DNA of 64,000 nucleotides from Methylobrevis albus (GTDB lineage Bacteria > Pseudomonadota > Alphaproteobacteria > Rhizobiales > Pleomorphomonadaceae). The stretch lies in NCBI RefSeq assembly GCF_015904235.1, contig NZ_JADZLT010000054.1, positions 34,411 to 98,410 on the forward strand. Direction: 5' to 3'. Under the pieces are notes generated by a model. That model was not told where the DNA came from. It searched no databases and saw nothing but the letters and a program-made list of their open reading frames with translations. This document shows, in pieces, positions 56,343 to 64,000 of the stretch (positions are counted from its first letter, which is position 1; every line of letters begins with the position of its first letter). The position numbers and the translations under genes are program-made.

Positions 56343-57281
56343 TCAGGGGTGTTCGGCGATGAACTGCGCGACGTTTTCCTTCGTCGTCAGCGTCGCCGGG
56401 AACAGCTGCATCGGCTCGATTTCCTGGCCGGCGACGATCGCGATCGCGCTGTCGACGGCCTGGCGGCCGAAGAACTGCGTGCGCTGGGTCGCGGTGACGT
56501 CGAAGACGCCCTTCTCGAGCGCCTCGAGCGCGGCGGTGTCACCGTCGAAGCCGGCGACGTAGATGCGCTGCGCGGGGTTGGCGACCTTCACCGCCTGGGC
56601 GGCGCCGAGGGCGAGGCCGTCGGCCTGGCCGAAGATGATCGAGACGTTCGGGTGCGACTGCAAGAGATCCGAGGTCAGCTTGAAGCCTTCGTCCTGGCTC
56701 CAGGCCTCGCTCCAGAGTTCGCCGACCACCTTGATGTCCGGATAGTTGGCGAGCGCTTCGCCGCAGCCCTTCGAGCGGTCGACTTCCGGCGTCGTGCCGC
56801 GCTGGCCGTGGACGATGATCATCTCGCCCTTACCGCCGGCCTGCTTGGCGATATAGTCGCAGACTTCGCGCGCCGAGGCGACGCTGTCAGTGGCGATGAA
56901 GGTGTCGCCGGGGGCGCCGTCGGCGTTGCGGTCGATGTTGATCACCGGCACGCCCTGCGCCTTGGCGGTGCGCACCGGCACGGCGGCGGCGGTGGCGCCG
57001 GCGGGGATGTAGAGCAGCGCGTCGATGTTCTGGGTCAGCAGATCCTGGATCTGGCTGACCTGGGTCGCCGCATCGCCCTTGGCGTCGACGGTGATCACCT
57101 CGATGCCCTTGGTCGCGGCATAGGCTTCGACCGACTGCTTGATCTGGTTGAAGAAGTTCGCCTGCAGGTTGGCGACGGCAAGGCCGATCTTCTTGACTTC
57201 GGCGGCGCTGGCGTTGCCGGCGGCGGCGAAGAGCACGCTGGCGGCGGCGGCCGCGAGCAGGATGGAACGACGGGTCTTCAT
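56343..57281 (-). CDS. Sugar ABC transporter substrate-binding protein (RbsB-like)
   Basis: A 312-residue periplasmic protein of the Peripla_BP_4 type. Signal peptide 1-26 ('ILLAAAAASVLFAAAGNASA'). Then 'KIGLAVANLQANFFNQIKQS' near 31-50, 'IDALLYIPAGATAAAVPVRT' near 87-106, 'VPVINIDRNADGAPGDTFIA' near 111-130 and 'VSIIFGQADGLALGAAQAVK'. The hinge Asp/Asn positions typical of pentose and polyol binders are present. The solute cannot be named; a pentose, pentitol or related polyol is likely from the neighbouring enzymes. Confidence 0.9.
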   Translation of the reverse strand: MKTRRSILLAAAAASVLFAAAGNASAAEVKKIGLAVANLQANFFNQIKQSVEAYAATKGIEVITVDAKGDAATQVSQIQDLLTQNIDALLYIPAGATAAAVPVRTAKAQGVPVINIDRNADGAPGDTFIATDSVASAREVCDYIAKQAGGKGEMIIVHGQRGTTPEVDRSKGCGEALANYPDIKVVGELWSEAWSQDEGFKLTSDLLQSHPNVSIIFGQADGLALGAAQAVKVANPAQRIYVAGFDGDTAALEALEKGVFDVTATQRTQFFGRQAVDSAIAIVAGQEIEPMQLFPATLTTKENVAQFIAEHP

Positions 57282-57477
57282 TGGGCTTCCCTCCGTGTGA
57301 TGACGCGATCCCGGCCGGCCCGGACTCCTCCCGGCGACGGCGGAATTTTTCGTATCGGTCCGTTGCCGGACCTTTCCGCCCGCGTTGGTGCGGGCGAACT
57401 GCTGGCGCTCCGGGGTCTCTCGGAGCGGTCGTTTCTTGGCGGGCGCCGGCTCGGCCGGCGCACCGCGGGGCCGAGCT

Positions 57478-58458
57478 TCAGCGGCCGCGGCCGCGGAACT
57501 TGTCGGCGGCGACCGCGAGCGCGATCACGACGCCGATGATCACCTGCTGCACGAAGGGCGAGACGTGCAGCAGGTTGAGGCCGTTGCGCAGGAAACCGAT
57601 GATCAGCACCCCGACGACCGTGCCGCCGATGCTGCCGACACCGCCCGACAGGCTGGCGCCGCCGATCACCACCGCGGCGATGGTGTCGAGCTCGTAGCCG
57701 AGGCCGGAACTCGGCTGCGCCGAGTCGAGGCGGGCGGACAGGATGACGCCGGCGAGCCCGGCGAGCGCCCCGGCGATCGTGTAGACCCAGATCGTGCCGG
57801 CCTGGACGTTGATGCCCGAAAGCCGCGCCACCTCCGGGCTGCCGCCGATCGCGTAGAGCGCGCGGCCCGCCGGGCGGAAGCGCAGGACCACCCAGGCGAC
57901 CGCCGCGATCACGATCATCACGCCGACCGTGACGGTGAGGAAGCCGAAGTGGCGGATGATCGCGAGGTCCGAAAACCAGAGCGGGAAACCGACGATCTGC
58001 TCGCCGTCGGTGATGATCGCCGCAACGCCGCGCGCGACCGACATCATCGCCAGTGTCGCGATGAAGGCCGGCACCGCGAGCTTGGTGATCACCAGCCCCG
58101 AGATCGCGCCGCACATTGCCGACACCGAGATCGCCATCGCGATGGCGATCGGAAACGGCAGGCCCATGCGATTGGCGAGAAAGCCCATCGTCATCGCCGA
58201 CAGCGCCAGCACCGAACCGACCGAGAGGTCAATGCCGCCGATCAGGATGACCAGGGTCATTCCGATCGCCATCACGCCGATCACCGTGACCTGGTCCATC
58301 ACGTTGAGCAGGTTGCGCACCGTGAGAAAGGTGTCGGTGGTCAACGACAGGAAGATGCAGAGGGCGATCAGGCCGATCAGCGGGCCGGTGGCGCCGGCCG
58401 GAAAGGCGAAGCGGCGCGGCCGGGCCTTCTCGATCGGTGCGTCAGAGGTTGCGAGCAT
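57478..58458 (-). CDS. Sugar ABC transporter permease (RbsC-like)
   Basis: A 326-residue BPD_transp_2 permease with about ten helices: 'FPAGATGPLIGLIALCIFLS' near 19-38, 'VMAIGMTLVILIGGIDLSVG' near 62-81 (the conserved family motif), 'LVITKLAVPAFIATLAMMSV' near 121-140, and 'GYELDTIAAVVIGGASLSGG' near 250-269. Order on the strand is kinase, permease, binding protein, ATPase. A 196-bp gap with GC hairpins separates it from the binding-protein gene. Confidence 0.92.
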   Translation of the reverse strand: MLATSDAPIEKARPRRFAFPAGATGPLIGLIALCIFLSLTTDTFLTVRNLLNVMDQVTVIGVMAIGMTLVILIGGIDLSVGSVLALSAMTMGFLANRMGLPFPIAIAMAISVSAMCGAISGLVITKLAVPAFIATLAMMSVARGVAAIITDGEQIVGFPLWFSDLAIIRHFGFLTVTVGVMIVIAAVAWVVLRFRPAGRALYAIGGSPEVARLSGINVQAGTIWVYTIAGALAGLAGVILSARLDSAQPSSGLGYELDTIAAVVIGGASLSGGVGSIGGTVVGVLIIGFLRNGLNLLHVSPFVQQVIIGVVIALAVAADKFRGRGR

Positions 58459-58485
58459 GGCGTGGTCTTCCTCCCTCGAAAGTCT

Positions 58486-60027
58486 TCAGTCGGCGGCGGC
58501 GCGGCGGGCGGGGGCGGCCTCCACCGCCTCCCCGGCCCGGGCGGACGGCACGCCGTCCTTCAGTGAGCGGGCGACGGCCCCGCGCCAGGCGGCGCGCTGC
58601 GGTGCGCGCTTCGTCTCGTCGATCGACGGCCGGAAGATCGTCGCAGCACGGTCGAGCCGGTCGAGCGCGCCGCGATCCCAGACCCCGGCGGCATGGCCGG
58701 CGAGGTGCGCGGCACCCAGCGCCGACAGCTCCGCCGTCTCCGACCGCCACACCGGCAGGCCGAACAGATCGGCCTCGATCTGCATGAGTTGTGCATTCCG
58801 GGTCGGCCCGCCGTCGACGTGCAGCCGGTCGACGGCGACGCCGCTGGCGCGCACGGAATCGAGCACGTCCGCGATCTGATGCGCGATGGATTCGATCGCC
58901 GCCCGGGCGACCGACGCCCGCCGCGTGCCGAGGCTGAAGCCCGCGAGCAGCGCCACCGCCTCGCCGTCCCACCACGGCGCGCCGAGGCCGCCGAAGGCCG
59001 GCACGAGGTGCACGCCGCCGGCATTTTCCTCAGCCGCGGCGAGCGCGGCGAGACCGGCCGGGTCGGTGCCGAGCAGCTCCGCCGCCCAGATCAGCGTCGA
59101 GCCGGCCGCACGGATGTTGCCCTCGAATGCCTGCACCGGGGCCGCGGCCATGCCGGGCACCCACCAGGCGATCGTCCGGCAGACGCCGCGGTCGAGCGCT
59201 GCGAGCCGCGGATCGACGAGGCCCATCACCGAGGAACCGGTGCCCTGCGTCGCCTTGACCGCGCCGGGCGCGAACGCGCCGTGCGCAAACAGCGCCGCGT
59301 GCGAATCGGCGAGCACGGCCGTCACCGGCAGCCCATCAGGCAGCGGCGGCAGGCCCCGCACCGTGGGGAACGGACCGGTCGACGGCACGATTTCCGGCAG
59401 CGCTGCGGCCGGCACGCCGAAGAGACTGAGCAGATCCGCGTCGTAGCGGCCGGTCGCAACATCGACGAGCTGCATGCGCGAGGCATTGCCCGCCTCGACC
59501 ACCGGCGCACCGCCGAAGCGGGAGACCAGGAAGGCATCGACCGTGCCGACGACGATCTCGCCGGCCCTCGCCCGCACCCGGTCCGGATCGAGCCGGTCGA
59601 GCAGCCACTTTGCTTTCGCGGCGGAGAACATCGGGTCGAGCGGCAGGCCGCTGCGCGCGCGCACCAGCTCCTCCGCCCCTGCCGCGCGCACCGCCTCGCA
59701 GATGCCGATGGTGCGCTGGTCCTGCCAGGAGAGCAGCGGCGTCAGCGGTTCACCGGTACGCCGGTCCCAGACCACGCAGGATTCGCGCTGGGTAGAGAGC
59801 CCGACCGCGACAAGGCGCGGCGCGATCTCGGCCGTCACGGCATCCGCGACCGCAACGCGCACGCTGTCCCAGATCGCGTTCGCGTCCTGCTCGACCCAGC
59901 CCGGCGCCGGCGTCGCCTGCCCGACCGGCGCCTGGCCGCGGGCGACCACCGCCCCGGCCTCGTCGACGACGAGGCACTTGGTCGAGCTGGTGCCCTGGTC
60001 GATGGCAAGGACGAGCGCGCCGGTCAT
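58486..60027 (-). CDS. FGGY family carbohydrate kinase
   Basis: A 513-residue sugar/polyol kinase. N-terminal phosphate loop 'LVLAIDQGTSSTKCLVVDEA' (5-24), 'PAPGWVEQDANAIWDSVRVA' near 41-60, the FGGY signature region 'GLGAPWWDGEAVALLAGFSL' near 344-363 and the second site 'RLHVDGGPTRNAQLMQIEAD' near 395-414. It most resembles glycerol/xylulose/erythrulose-type kinases; substrate preference is not readable. Phosphorylating a ketose before transketolase would fit its neighbours. It starts 6 bp after the transketolase subunit gene stop, so it is co-transcribed. A Pro/Ala-rich extension closes the C-terminus. Confidence 0.9.
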   Translation of the reverse strand: MTGALVLAIDQGTSSTKCLVVDEAGAVVARGQAPVGQATPAPGWVEQDANAIWDSVRVAVADAVTAEIAPRLVAVGLSTQRESCVVWDRRTGEPLTPLLSWQDQRTIGICEAVRAAGAEELVRARSGLPLDPMFSAAKAKWLLDRLDPDRVRARAGEIVVGTVDAFLVSRFGGAPVVEAGNASRMQLVDVATGRYDADLLSLFGVPAAALPEIVPSTGPFPTVRGLPPLPDGLPVTAVLADSHAALFAHGAFAPGAVKATQGTGSSVMGLVDPRLAALDRGVCRTIAWWVPGMAAAPVQAFEGNIRAAGSTLIWAAELLGTDPAGLAALAAAEENAGGVHLVPAFGGLGAPWWDGEAVALLAGFSLGTRRASVARAAIESIAHQIADVLDSVRASGVAVDRLHVDGGPTRNAQLMQIEADLFGLPVWRSETAELSALGAAHLAGHAAGVWDRGALDRLDRAATIFRPSIDETKRAPQRAAWRGAVARSLKDGVPSARAGEAVEAAPARRAAAD

Positions 60028-60033
60028 CGCCGT

Positions 60034-61002
60034 TCAGCCCGCGATCTCGAGGGCCGCCGCAGCGATGCCCTCGGCGTTGAGCCCGAAATGATCGAGCAGG
60101 AAGCCGGTGTCGCCGGTCGGCGCAAAGCCCCGCACCCCGAGCAGGCGCATCAGCACCGGCGCATGGCGCACCACGACCTGCGATACCGCGGCGCCGAGCC
60201 CGCCTTCCACCATCGCCTCCTCGGCGGTGACGATGCCGCGCGTCTCGCGGGCGGCGGCGATGATCTCGGCCTCGTCGAGCGGCTTGATCGTCGAGACGTT
60301 GAGCACCCGCGCCGAAATCCCGCGGGCGCCGAGCAGCTCGGCGGCGGCGAGCGCGCGGCTGACCATCACGCCGGTCGCGACCAGCGTGACGTCGCTGCCG
60401 TCGCGGATGCGGTCGACGCGGCCATAGGCGAAGGCGTCACCCTCGGTGCTGACCGAGGGCACCTTGAAGCGGCCGATGCGCAGGAAGCTCGGCAGGCCGG
60501 AATCGACCGCCCAGCGCACGGCGGCGCGGGTCTGGTTCGGGTCGGCCGGCACCACGATCGAGAGATCGGTGATCGCCCGCAGCCACGAAAGGTCCTCGAT
60601 CGAATGATGCGTCGGCCCGAGCTCGCCGTAGGACATGCCCGGGCTCATGCCGCAGAGCACGACATGGTAGTTGTTGTAGGCGACGTCGGCCTTGATCTGC
60701 TCCAGCGCGCGGCCGGTGAGAAACGGCGAGGCGCAGCAGACGAACGGCACGAAACCGCCGTTGGCGAGGCCCGCGGCGACGCCGACCATGTTCTGCTCGG
60801 CGATGCCGACGTTGATCAGCCGGTCCGGAAACGCCTTCTGGAAGGCGTTGAGGTTCGACGAGCCGACGCTGTCGTTGCAGACCGCGACGATGCGCGGGTC
60901 GGCCTTGGCGATGGTCATCAGTTCGTCGGCAAACGCCTGACGGCAGTCGAAGCTCTCGGCCTTCGCCGGCGCCGTGGCGAGGGAGGCGGCGGGGGCGTTC
61001 AT
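60034..61002 (-). CDS. Transketolase, C-terminal subunit
   Basis: A 322-residue protein matching the pyrimidine-binding and C-terminal domains of transketolase: 'RLINVGIAEQNMVGVAAGLA' near 61-80 with the catalytic Glu in 'GIAEQN', 'YGELGPTHHSIEDLSWLRAI' near 125-144, and 'ISARVLNVSTIKPLDEAEII' near 232-251. It forms the active enzyme only with the N-terminal subunit encoded just upstream. Split transketolases occur in dedicated sugar pathways, for example apulose-4-phosphate transketolase. The ATG overlaps the stop of the N-terminal subunit gene (ATGA). Confidence 0.93.
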   Translation of the reverse strand: MNAPAASLATAPAKAESFDCRQAFADELMTIAKADPRIVAVCNDSVGSSNLNAFQKAFPDRLINVGIAEQNMVGVAAGLANGGFVPFVCCASPFLTGRALEQIKADVAYNNYHVVLCGMSPGMSYGELGPTHHSIEDLSWLRAITDLSIVVPADPNQTRAAVRWAVDSGLPSFLRIGRFKVPSVSTEGDAFAYGRVDRIRDGSDVTLVATGVMVSRALAAAELLGARGISARVLNVSTIKPLDEAEIIAAARETRGIVTAEEAMVEGGLGAAVSQVVVRHAPVLMRLLGVRGFAPTGDTGFLLDHFGLNAEGIAAAALEIAG

Positions 61003-61877
61003 GCGGAGAGCTCCTCGAGCGCGATCACGACCTGCTCGGCCGACGGCACCTTGTGGTGCCACTCGACCCGGTCCTCGATGAAGGAAACGCCCTTGCCCTT
61101 CAGGGTGTTGGCGATGATGGCGCGCGGCTTGCCGGCGGAGGGGGCGGTGAAGGCCGCATGCAGCGCGGCGTGGTCGTGGCCGTCGAGTTCGATGGTCTCC
61201 CAGCCGAAGCTGGTCCACTTGTCGGCGAGCGGGTCGAGGGCGTTGGTGTCCTCGGTGCGCGCGCCCTGCTGCAGCCGGTTGCGGTCGACGATCGCGCAGA
61301 GATTGTCGAGCTTGCGGTGGCCGGCGGCCATCGCCGCTTCCCAGTTCGAGCCTTCCTGCAACTCGCCGTCGCCGAGCACCACGAAGGTGCGCCAGCCGGT
61401 GCCCGACAGCTTCGAGGCGACCGCGCTGCCGACGCCGATCGGCAGGCCGTGGCCGAGCGGCCCGGTGTTCGCCTCGACGCCGGGGATCTTGCGCCGGTTC
61501 GGATGGCCGTTCAGCCGCGACAGCGGCTGCATGAAGGTGGCGAGTTCTTCCTCCGGGATGAAGCCGCGCAGCGCCAGCACCGAATAGAGCGCGGCGGCGC
61601 AGTGGCCCTTGGAGAGGATGAAGCGGTCGCGCTCCGGCTTCAGCGGGGCGGCAGCGTCGACGTCAAGCACCGAGAAGAACAGCGTCGTCAGGATGTCGGT
61701 GACCGAGAGGTCGCCGCCGATATGGCCGGCACGCGCCGCGTCGATGGTGCGGACCACCGACCGGCGAACGGCGCGGGCGATGTCCGCCAGCATGGCGGCC
61801 CGCTCTGCCGCGGGAAGGGCGCCAAGGGCCGCCGGTTCGGGATAGGCGCCCGTGGCGCCGAACCATGCCGAATTCAC
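60999..61877 (-). CDS. Transketolase, N-terminal (thiamine diphosphate) subunit
   Basis: About 292 residues covering the thiamine diphosphate-binding domain: 'RAGHIGGDLSVTDILTTLFF' near 50-69, 'RFILSKGHCAAALYSVLALR', 'ANTGPLGHGLPIGVGSAVAS' near 137-156, the ThDP motif 'VVLGDGELQEGSNWEAAMAA' with Asn in 'LCAIVDRNRLQQ'. The start is uncertain: GTG at 61877 has GAGG about six bases upstream, while GTG at 61889 lacks a ribosome site. A TGAATA..TATTCA palindrome lies 14-27 bp upstream, covering the promoter. It is the first gene of the minus-strand catabolic operon. Confidence 0.9.
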   Translation of the reverse strand: MNSAWFGATGAYPEPAALGALPAAERAAMLADIARAVRRSVVRTIDAARAGHIGGDLSVTDILTTLFFSVLDVDAAAPLKPERDRFILSKGHCAAALYSVLALRGFIPEEELATFMQPLSRLNGHPNRRKIPGVEANTGPLGHGLPIGVGSAVASKLSGTGWRTFVVLGDGELQEGSNWEAAMAAGHRKLDNLCAIVDRNRLQQGARTEDTNALDPLADKWTSFGWETIELDGHDHAALHAAFTAPSAGKPRAIIANTLKGKGVSFIEDRVEWHHKVPSAEQVVIALEELSA

Positions 61878-61890
61878 TCCGGACCTCACT

Positions 61891-61904
61891 TGAATAAATA
61901 TTCA
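61891..61904. promoter_or_regulatory. Palindrome at the transketolase operon start (candidate SorC site)
   Basis: TGAATA-AA-TATTCA, perfect 6-bp arms, 14 bp upstream of the transketolase N-subunit start. A near-identical element, TGAATTTATATTCG, lies at 62079-62092 ahead of the SorC gene. Shared sequence in a divergent promoter supports one regulator for both sides. Confidence 0.55.
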
Positions 61905-61980
61905 GATCAGCATTGATTTTCAGAGTAGCCAGCGTTAGCATCCCGGTCAAGAGGGGCAAGCCGCGTTTTTGGGCAGAGAA

Positions 61981-62123
61981 TCTGCTGCAGCGCAGCAAAT
62001 CTGCCGCATTGCAGCGCATCTCTTCGCCTTGACAGGGGTGCAGCGACGGGCAACTAGTCTGGAATGAAACGACGTTCCTGAATTTATATTCGTTCCAGAT
62101 GCGCCGAGGCTCTGCTGCAGCGC
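61981..62123. repeat. Direct repeat pair in the SorC promoter region
   Basis: TCTGCTGCAGCGC occurs at 61981-61993 and again at 62111-62123, 130 bp apart, and a degenerate copy (TCTGCCGCATTGCAGCGC) starts at 62000. Each contains the palindrome CTGCAG. These may be additional operator sites allowing looping. Confidence 0.45.
62079..62092. promoter_or_regulatory. Palindrome upstream of the SorC-type regulator gene
   Basis: TGAAT-TTAT-ATTCG, partner of the site at 61891-61904, and flanked on both sides by GTTCC. Located 76 bp upstream of the regulator start. The rest of the intergenic space (61878-62167) contains no gene. Confidence 0.5.
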
Positions 62124-62167
62124 GGGTCTGCGACCATGCCGGGGAACGAAAAATCGCGGGGGACAGC

Positions 62168-63115
62168 ATGAGCCGGTCGCAGGAGCTGCGCCTGATCGCC
62201 CGCGTGGCGCAGATGTACTATTCCGAGGGCCTGAAGCAGGCCGAGATCTCGACGCGCCTGCACATCTCCCAGGCGACGATCTCGCGCCTCCTGAAGAAGG
62301 CCGAACAGGAGCACATCGTTCGCATCACCGTGGTGCCGCCGAGCGGCACCTACCCGGACCTCGAGCAGGCGCTGCGCGAACGCTACGGCATCGCCGAGGT
62401 GATCGTGGCCGACTGCTCGGAGGATCGCGAGGAAGCGATTCTCGCCGGCATCGGCGATGCGGCGGCGCACTATCTCGAAACGACGCTCGGCGACGGCGAG
62501 GTGATCGGCATCTCGTCGTGGAGCGCCTCGCTGCTGCGCATGGTCAACAGCATTCATCCGCTGAAGCGCACCCGCGCCGAGCGCGTCGTGCAGATCCTCG
62601 GCGGCATGGGCAACCCGGCCGTGCAGGTGCACGCCACCCAGCTCACCATCCGCCTCGCCCAGCTCACCGGCGGCGAGCCGCAGCTGCTGCCCGCGCAAGG
62701 CGTCGCCGGCTCCACCGCCGCGCGCCTTGTCATGCTGGGCGATTCCTACGTCCGCGCGACGATGGCGCATTTCCGCCGCGTCACCATCGCCCTCGTCGGT
62801 ATCGGTGCGCTGGAGCCCTCGGTGATGCTGGCGAACTCCGGCAACGTCTTCACCGCCGACGAGTTGCACGATCTCGCCGCCCGCGGCGCCGTCGGCGACA
62901 TCTGCATGCGCTTCTACGATCGCGACGGCGCCCCCCTCGGCGGGGCGCTCGACGAGCGCGTCATCGCGATGAGCCTCGACGAGTTGAAAGCCGTGCCGCG
63001 CGTCGTCGGCGTCGCCGGCGGTGGCCGCAAGGTGGCGGCGATCCGCGGCGCCCTGCTCGGCCGCCACATCGGCGTGCTGATCACCGACCGCTTCACCGCC
63101 GAAAAGCTCGCCTGA
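62168..63115 (+). CDS. SorC/DeoR-type sugar-binding transcriptional regulator
   Basis: A 315-residue regulator. The N-terminal helix-turn-helix is 'LIARVAQMYYSEGLKQAEIS' with 'TRLHISQATISRLLKKAEQE' (about residues 8-47). The rest is the SorC phospho-sugar-binding domain with 'SGTYPDLEQALRERYGIAEV', 'GDGEVIGISSWSASLLRMVN' and 'GVAGGGRKVAAIRGALLGRH'. Effectors in this family are phosphorylated sugars. The ATG at 62168 precedes 'SRSQELRLIARVAQMYY', the family N-terminus. It is divergent from the transketolase operon and probably controls it. Confidence 0.9.
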   Translation: MSRSQELRLIARVAQMYYSEGLKQAEISTRLHISQATISRLLKKAEQEHIVRITVVPPSGTYPDLEQALRERYGIAEVIVADCSEDREEAILAGIGDAAAHYLETTLGDGEVIGISSWSASLLRMVNSIHPLKRTRAERVVQILGGMGNPAVQVHATQLTIRLAQLTGGEPQLLPAQGVAGSTAARLVMLGDSYVRATMAHFRRVTIALVGIGALEPSVMLANSGNVFTADELHDLAARGAVGDICMRFYDRDGAPLGGALDERVIAMSLDELKAVPRVVGVAGGGRKVAAIRGALLGRHIGVLITDRFTAEKLA

Positions 63116-63180
63116 CCCGGGCGGCCGCGCCGGCTGCCGCAGGCCCACGAAATCCCCCCATCCACGATCTGGAGGATCCC

Positions 63181-63963
63181 ATGTCCCGCTTCGAATCGAA
63201 GACCGTCGTCGTTACCGGCGCCAGCCGCGGCATCGGCGCGGCGATCGCCTGCCGCTTCGCCCGCGAGGGCGCGAGCGTCGTGCTTAGCGACATTTCCGCG
63301 AGCGTGCACGATACCGCGAAGGCGATCGCGGCCGATGGCGGCAAGGCGATCGGCGTCGAGGCCAACGTCACCGTCAAGGCCGACGTCACCGCGCTCTATG
63401 ACGCCGCCGAACGCGCCTACGGCACGGTCGACATTTCGGTGCAGAACGCCGGCGTCATCACCATCGCCAGGGTCGAGGACATGACCGAGGCCGAGTGGGA
63501 CAAGGTGATGGACGTGAACACGAAGGGCGTCTTCCTGTGCTGCCAGGAGGCGATCCGGCGCATCCGCAAGCACGGCAACGGCGGCCGCCTGATCAACACC
63601 GCCTCCGGCCAGGCCCGCCAGGGCTTCATCTTTACGCCGCACTACGCCGCCTCGAAGTTCGGCGTCGTCGGCATCACCCAGAGCCTCGCCAAGGAAGTCG
63701 CCAAGGAAGGCATCACCGTGAACGCCTTCTGCCCCGGCATCATCGAGACCGAGATGTGGGCCTACAACGACACCGCCTGGGGCAAGCTGCTCGGCAACTA
63801 CCAGCCCGGCGAGCTGATGGCCGAATGGGTGAAGGGCATCCCGATGGCCCGCGCCGGCAGCGGCGAGGACGTCGCCGGCCTGGTGGCGTTCCTCGCCAGC
63901 GCCGATGCGGCGTACATCACCGGGCAGACGGTGAATGTGGATGGGGGGTTGATCATGTCGTGA
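63181..63963 (+). CDS. SDR family oxidoreductase (likely sugar/polyol dehydrogenase)
   Basis: A 260-residue short-chain dehydrogenase: 'VVVTGASRGIGAAIACRFAR' (9-28), 'NAGVITIARVEDMTEAEWDK' near 88-107, catalytic Ser in 'RLINTASGQARQ', Tyr-x3-Lys in 'HYAASKFGVVGITQSLAKEV' near 154-173 and the closing 'ITGQTVNVDGGLIMS'. Asp after the second strand ('SVVLSDISAS') favours NAD over NADP. It resembles sorbitol/meso-butanediol-type dehydrogenases. It is 65 bp after the SorC gene with GGAGGATCCC before the ATG; further genes of this unit may lie past the window end. Confidence 0.88.
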   Translation: MSRFESKTVVVTGASRGIGAAIACRFAREGASVVLSDISASVHDTAKAIAADGGKAIGVEANVTVKADVTALYDAAERAYGTVDISVQNAGVITIARVEDMTEAEWDKVMDVNTKGVFLCCQEAIRRIRKHGNGGRLINTASGQARQGFIFTPHYAASKFGVVGITQSLAKEVAKEGITVNAFCPGIIETEMWAYNDTAWGKLLGNYQPGELMAEWVKGIPMARAGSGEDVAGLVAFLASADAAYITGQTVNVDGGLIMS

Positions 63964-64000
63964 GGGGTGCGTCCGGGCTATGCGGATGGTCCCCCCCTCC

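Overview
The window is about 64 kb of very GC-rich DNA with tightly packed genes. Gene content points to an alphaproteobacterium of the Hyphomicrobiales (Rhizobiales): a CtrA master regulator divergent from fliI-fliJ, the CtrA phosphotransferase ChpT beside a cheA-W-Y-B-R operon, an EipA/DUF1134 envelope protein, and GANTC (CcrM) sites clustered in front of ctrA. It is motile and chemotactic, and takes up glycerol-3-phosphate, zinc, a polyamine-like solute and a sugar or polyol by ABC transporters. No plasmid, phage, rRNA, tRNA or CRISPR feature was recognised, so this looks like ordinary chromosome with some accessory catabolic islands.

Layout. 1-9.7 kb is a housekeeping block: lgt (end), a MidA-type methyltransferase, pgeF, an M24-family protein, a lipoprotein, prs, then rplY-pth-DHFR-like-ychF. 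An AAA-type ATPase of unknown role (5.1-6.3 kb, minus strand) interrupts this block. 9.8-14.2 kb holds a TadG/VWA protein, UbiK, a YbjN protein behind a long structured leader, ProC and a TetR-like protein. 14.5-17.4 kb is fliJ-fliI and ctrA with a shared regulatory region. 17.5-22.7 kb has a LysE exporter and the ugpBAEC operon. 22.9-31.1 kb has a chemoreceptor and the chemotaxis operon. 31.4-34.6 kb has chpT, a YHS-domain protein, eipA and a coiled-coil membrane protein. 34.7-37.9 kb is a zinc uptake operon (small membrane protein, znuC, znuB, znuA) behind a Zur-like palindrome. 38.0-40.2 kb is a chemoreceptor with a C-terminal PilZ-like domain.

40.5-47.6 kb is a GntR regulator divergent from a PotABCD-type ABC operon that continues into a GNAT acetyltransferase and an Asp/Glu/hydantoin racemase. 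48.0-53.6 kb has a long Pro/Ala-rich membrane protein, purA and two EamA transporters. 53.7-63.96 kb is a sugar/polyol catabolic island: split transketolase (two subunits), an FGGY kinase, an RbsABC-type transporter and an SDR dehydrogenase on the minus strand, facing a SorC-type regulator and a second SDR on the plus strand. Matching AT-rich palindromes lie in the divergent promoter region.

Several non-coding signals recur: paired palindromic intergenic repeats (two copies of one family, one copy each of two others), hairpins directly 3' of each internal solute-binding-protein gene, and terminators after many units. The least explained items are the AAA ATPase with its iterated promoter motif, the polyamine-like operon with racemase and acetyltransferase, the polyol/transketolase island, and the YbjN leader.
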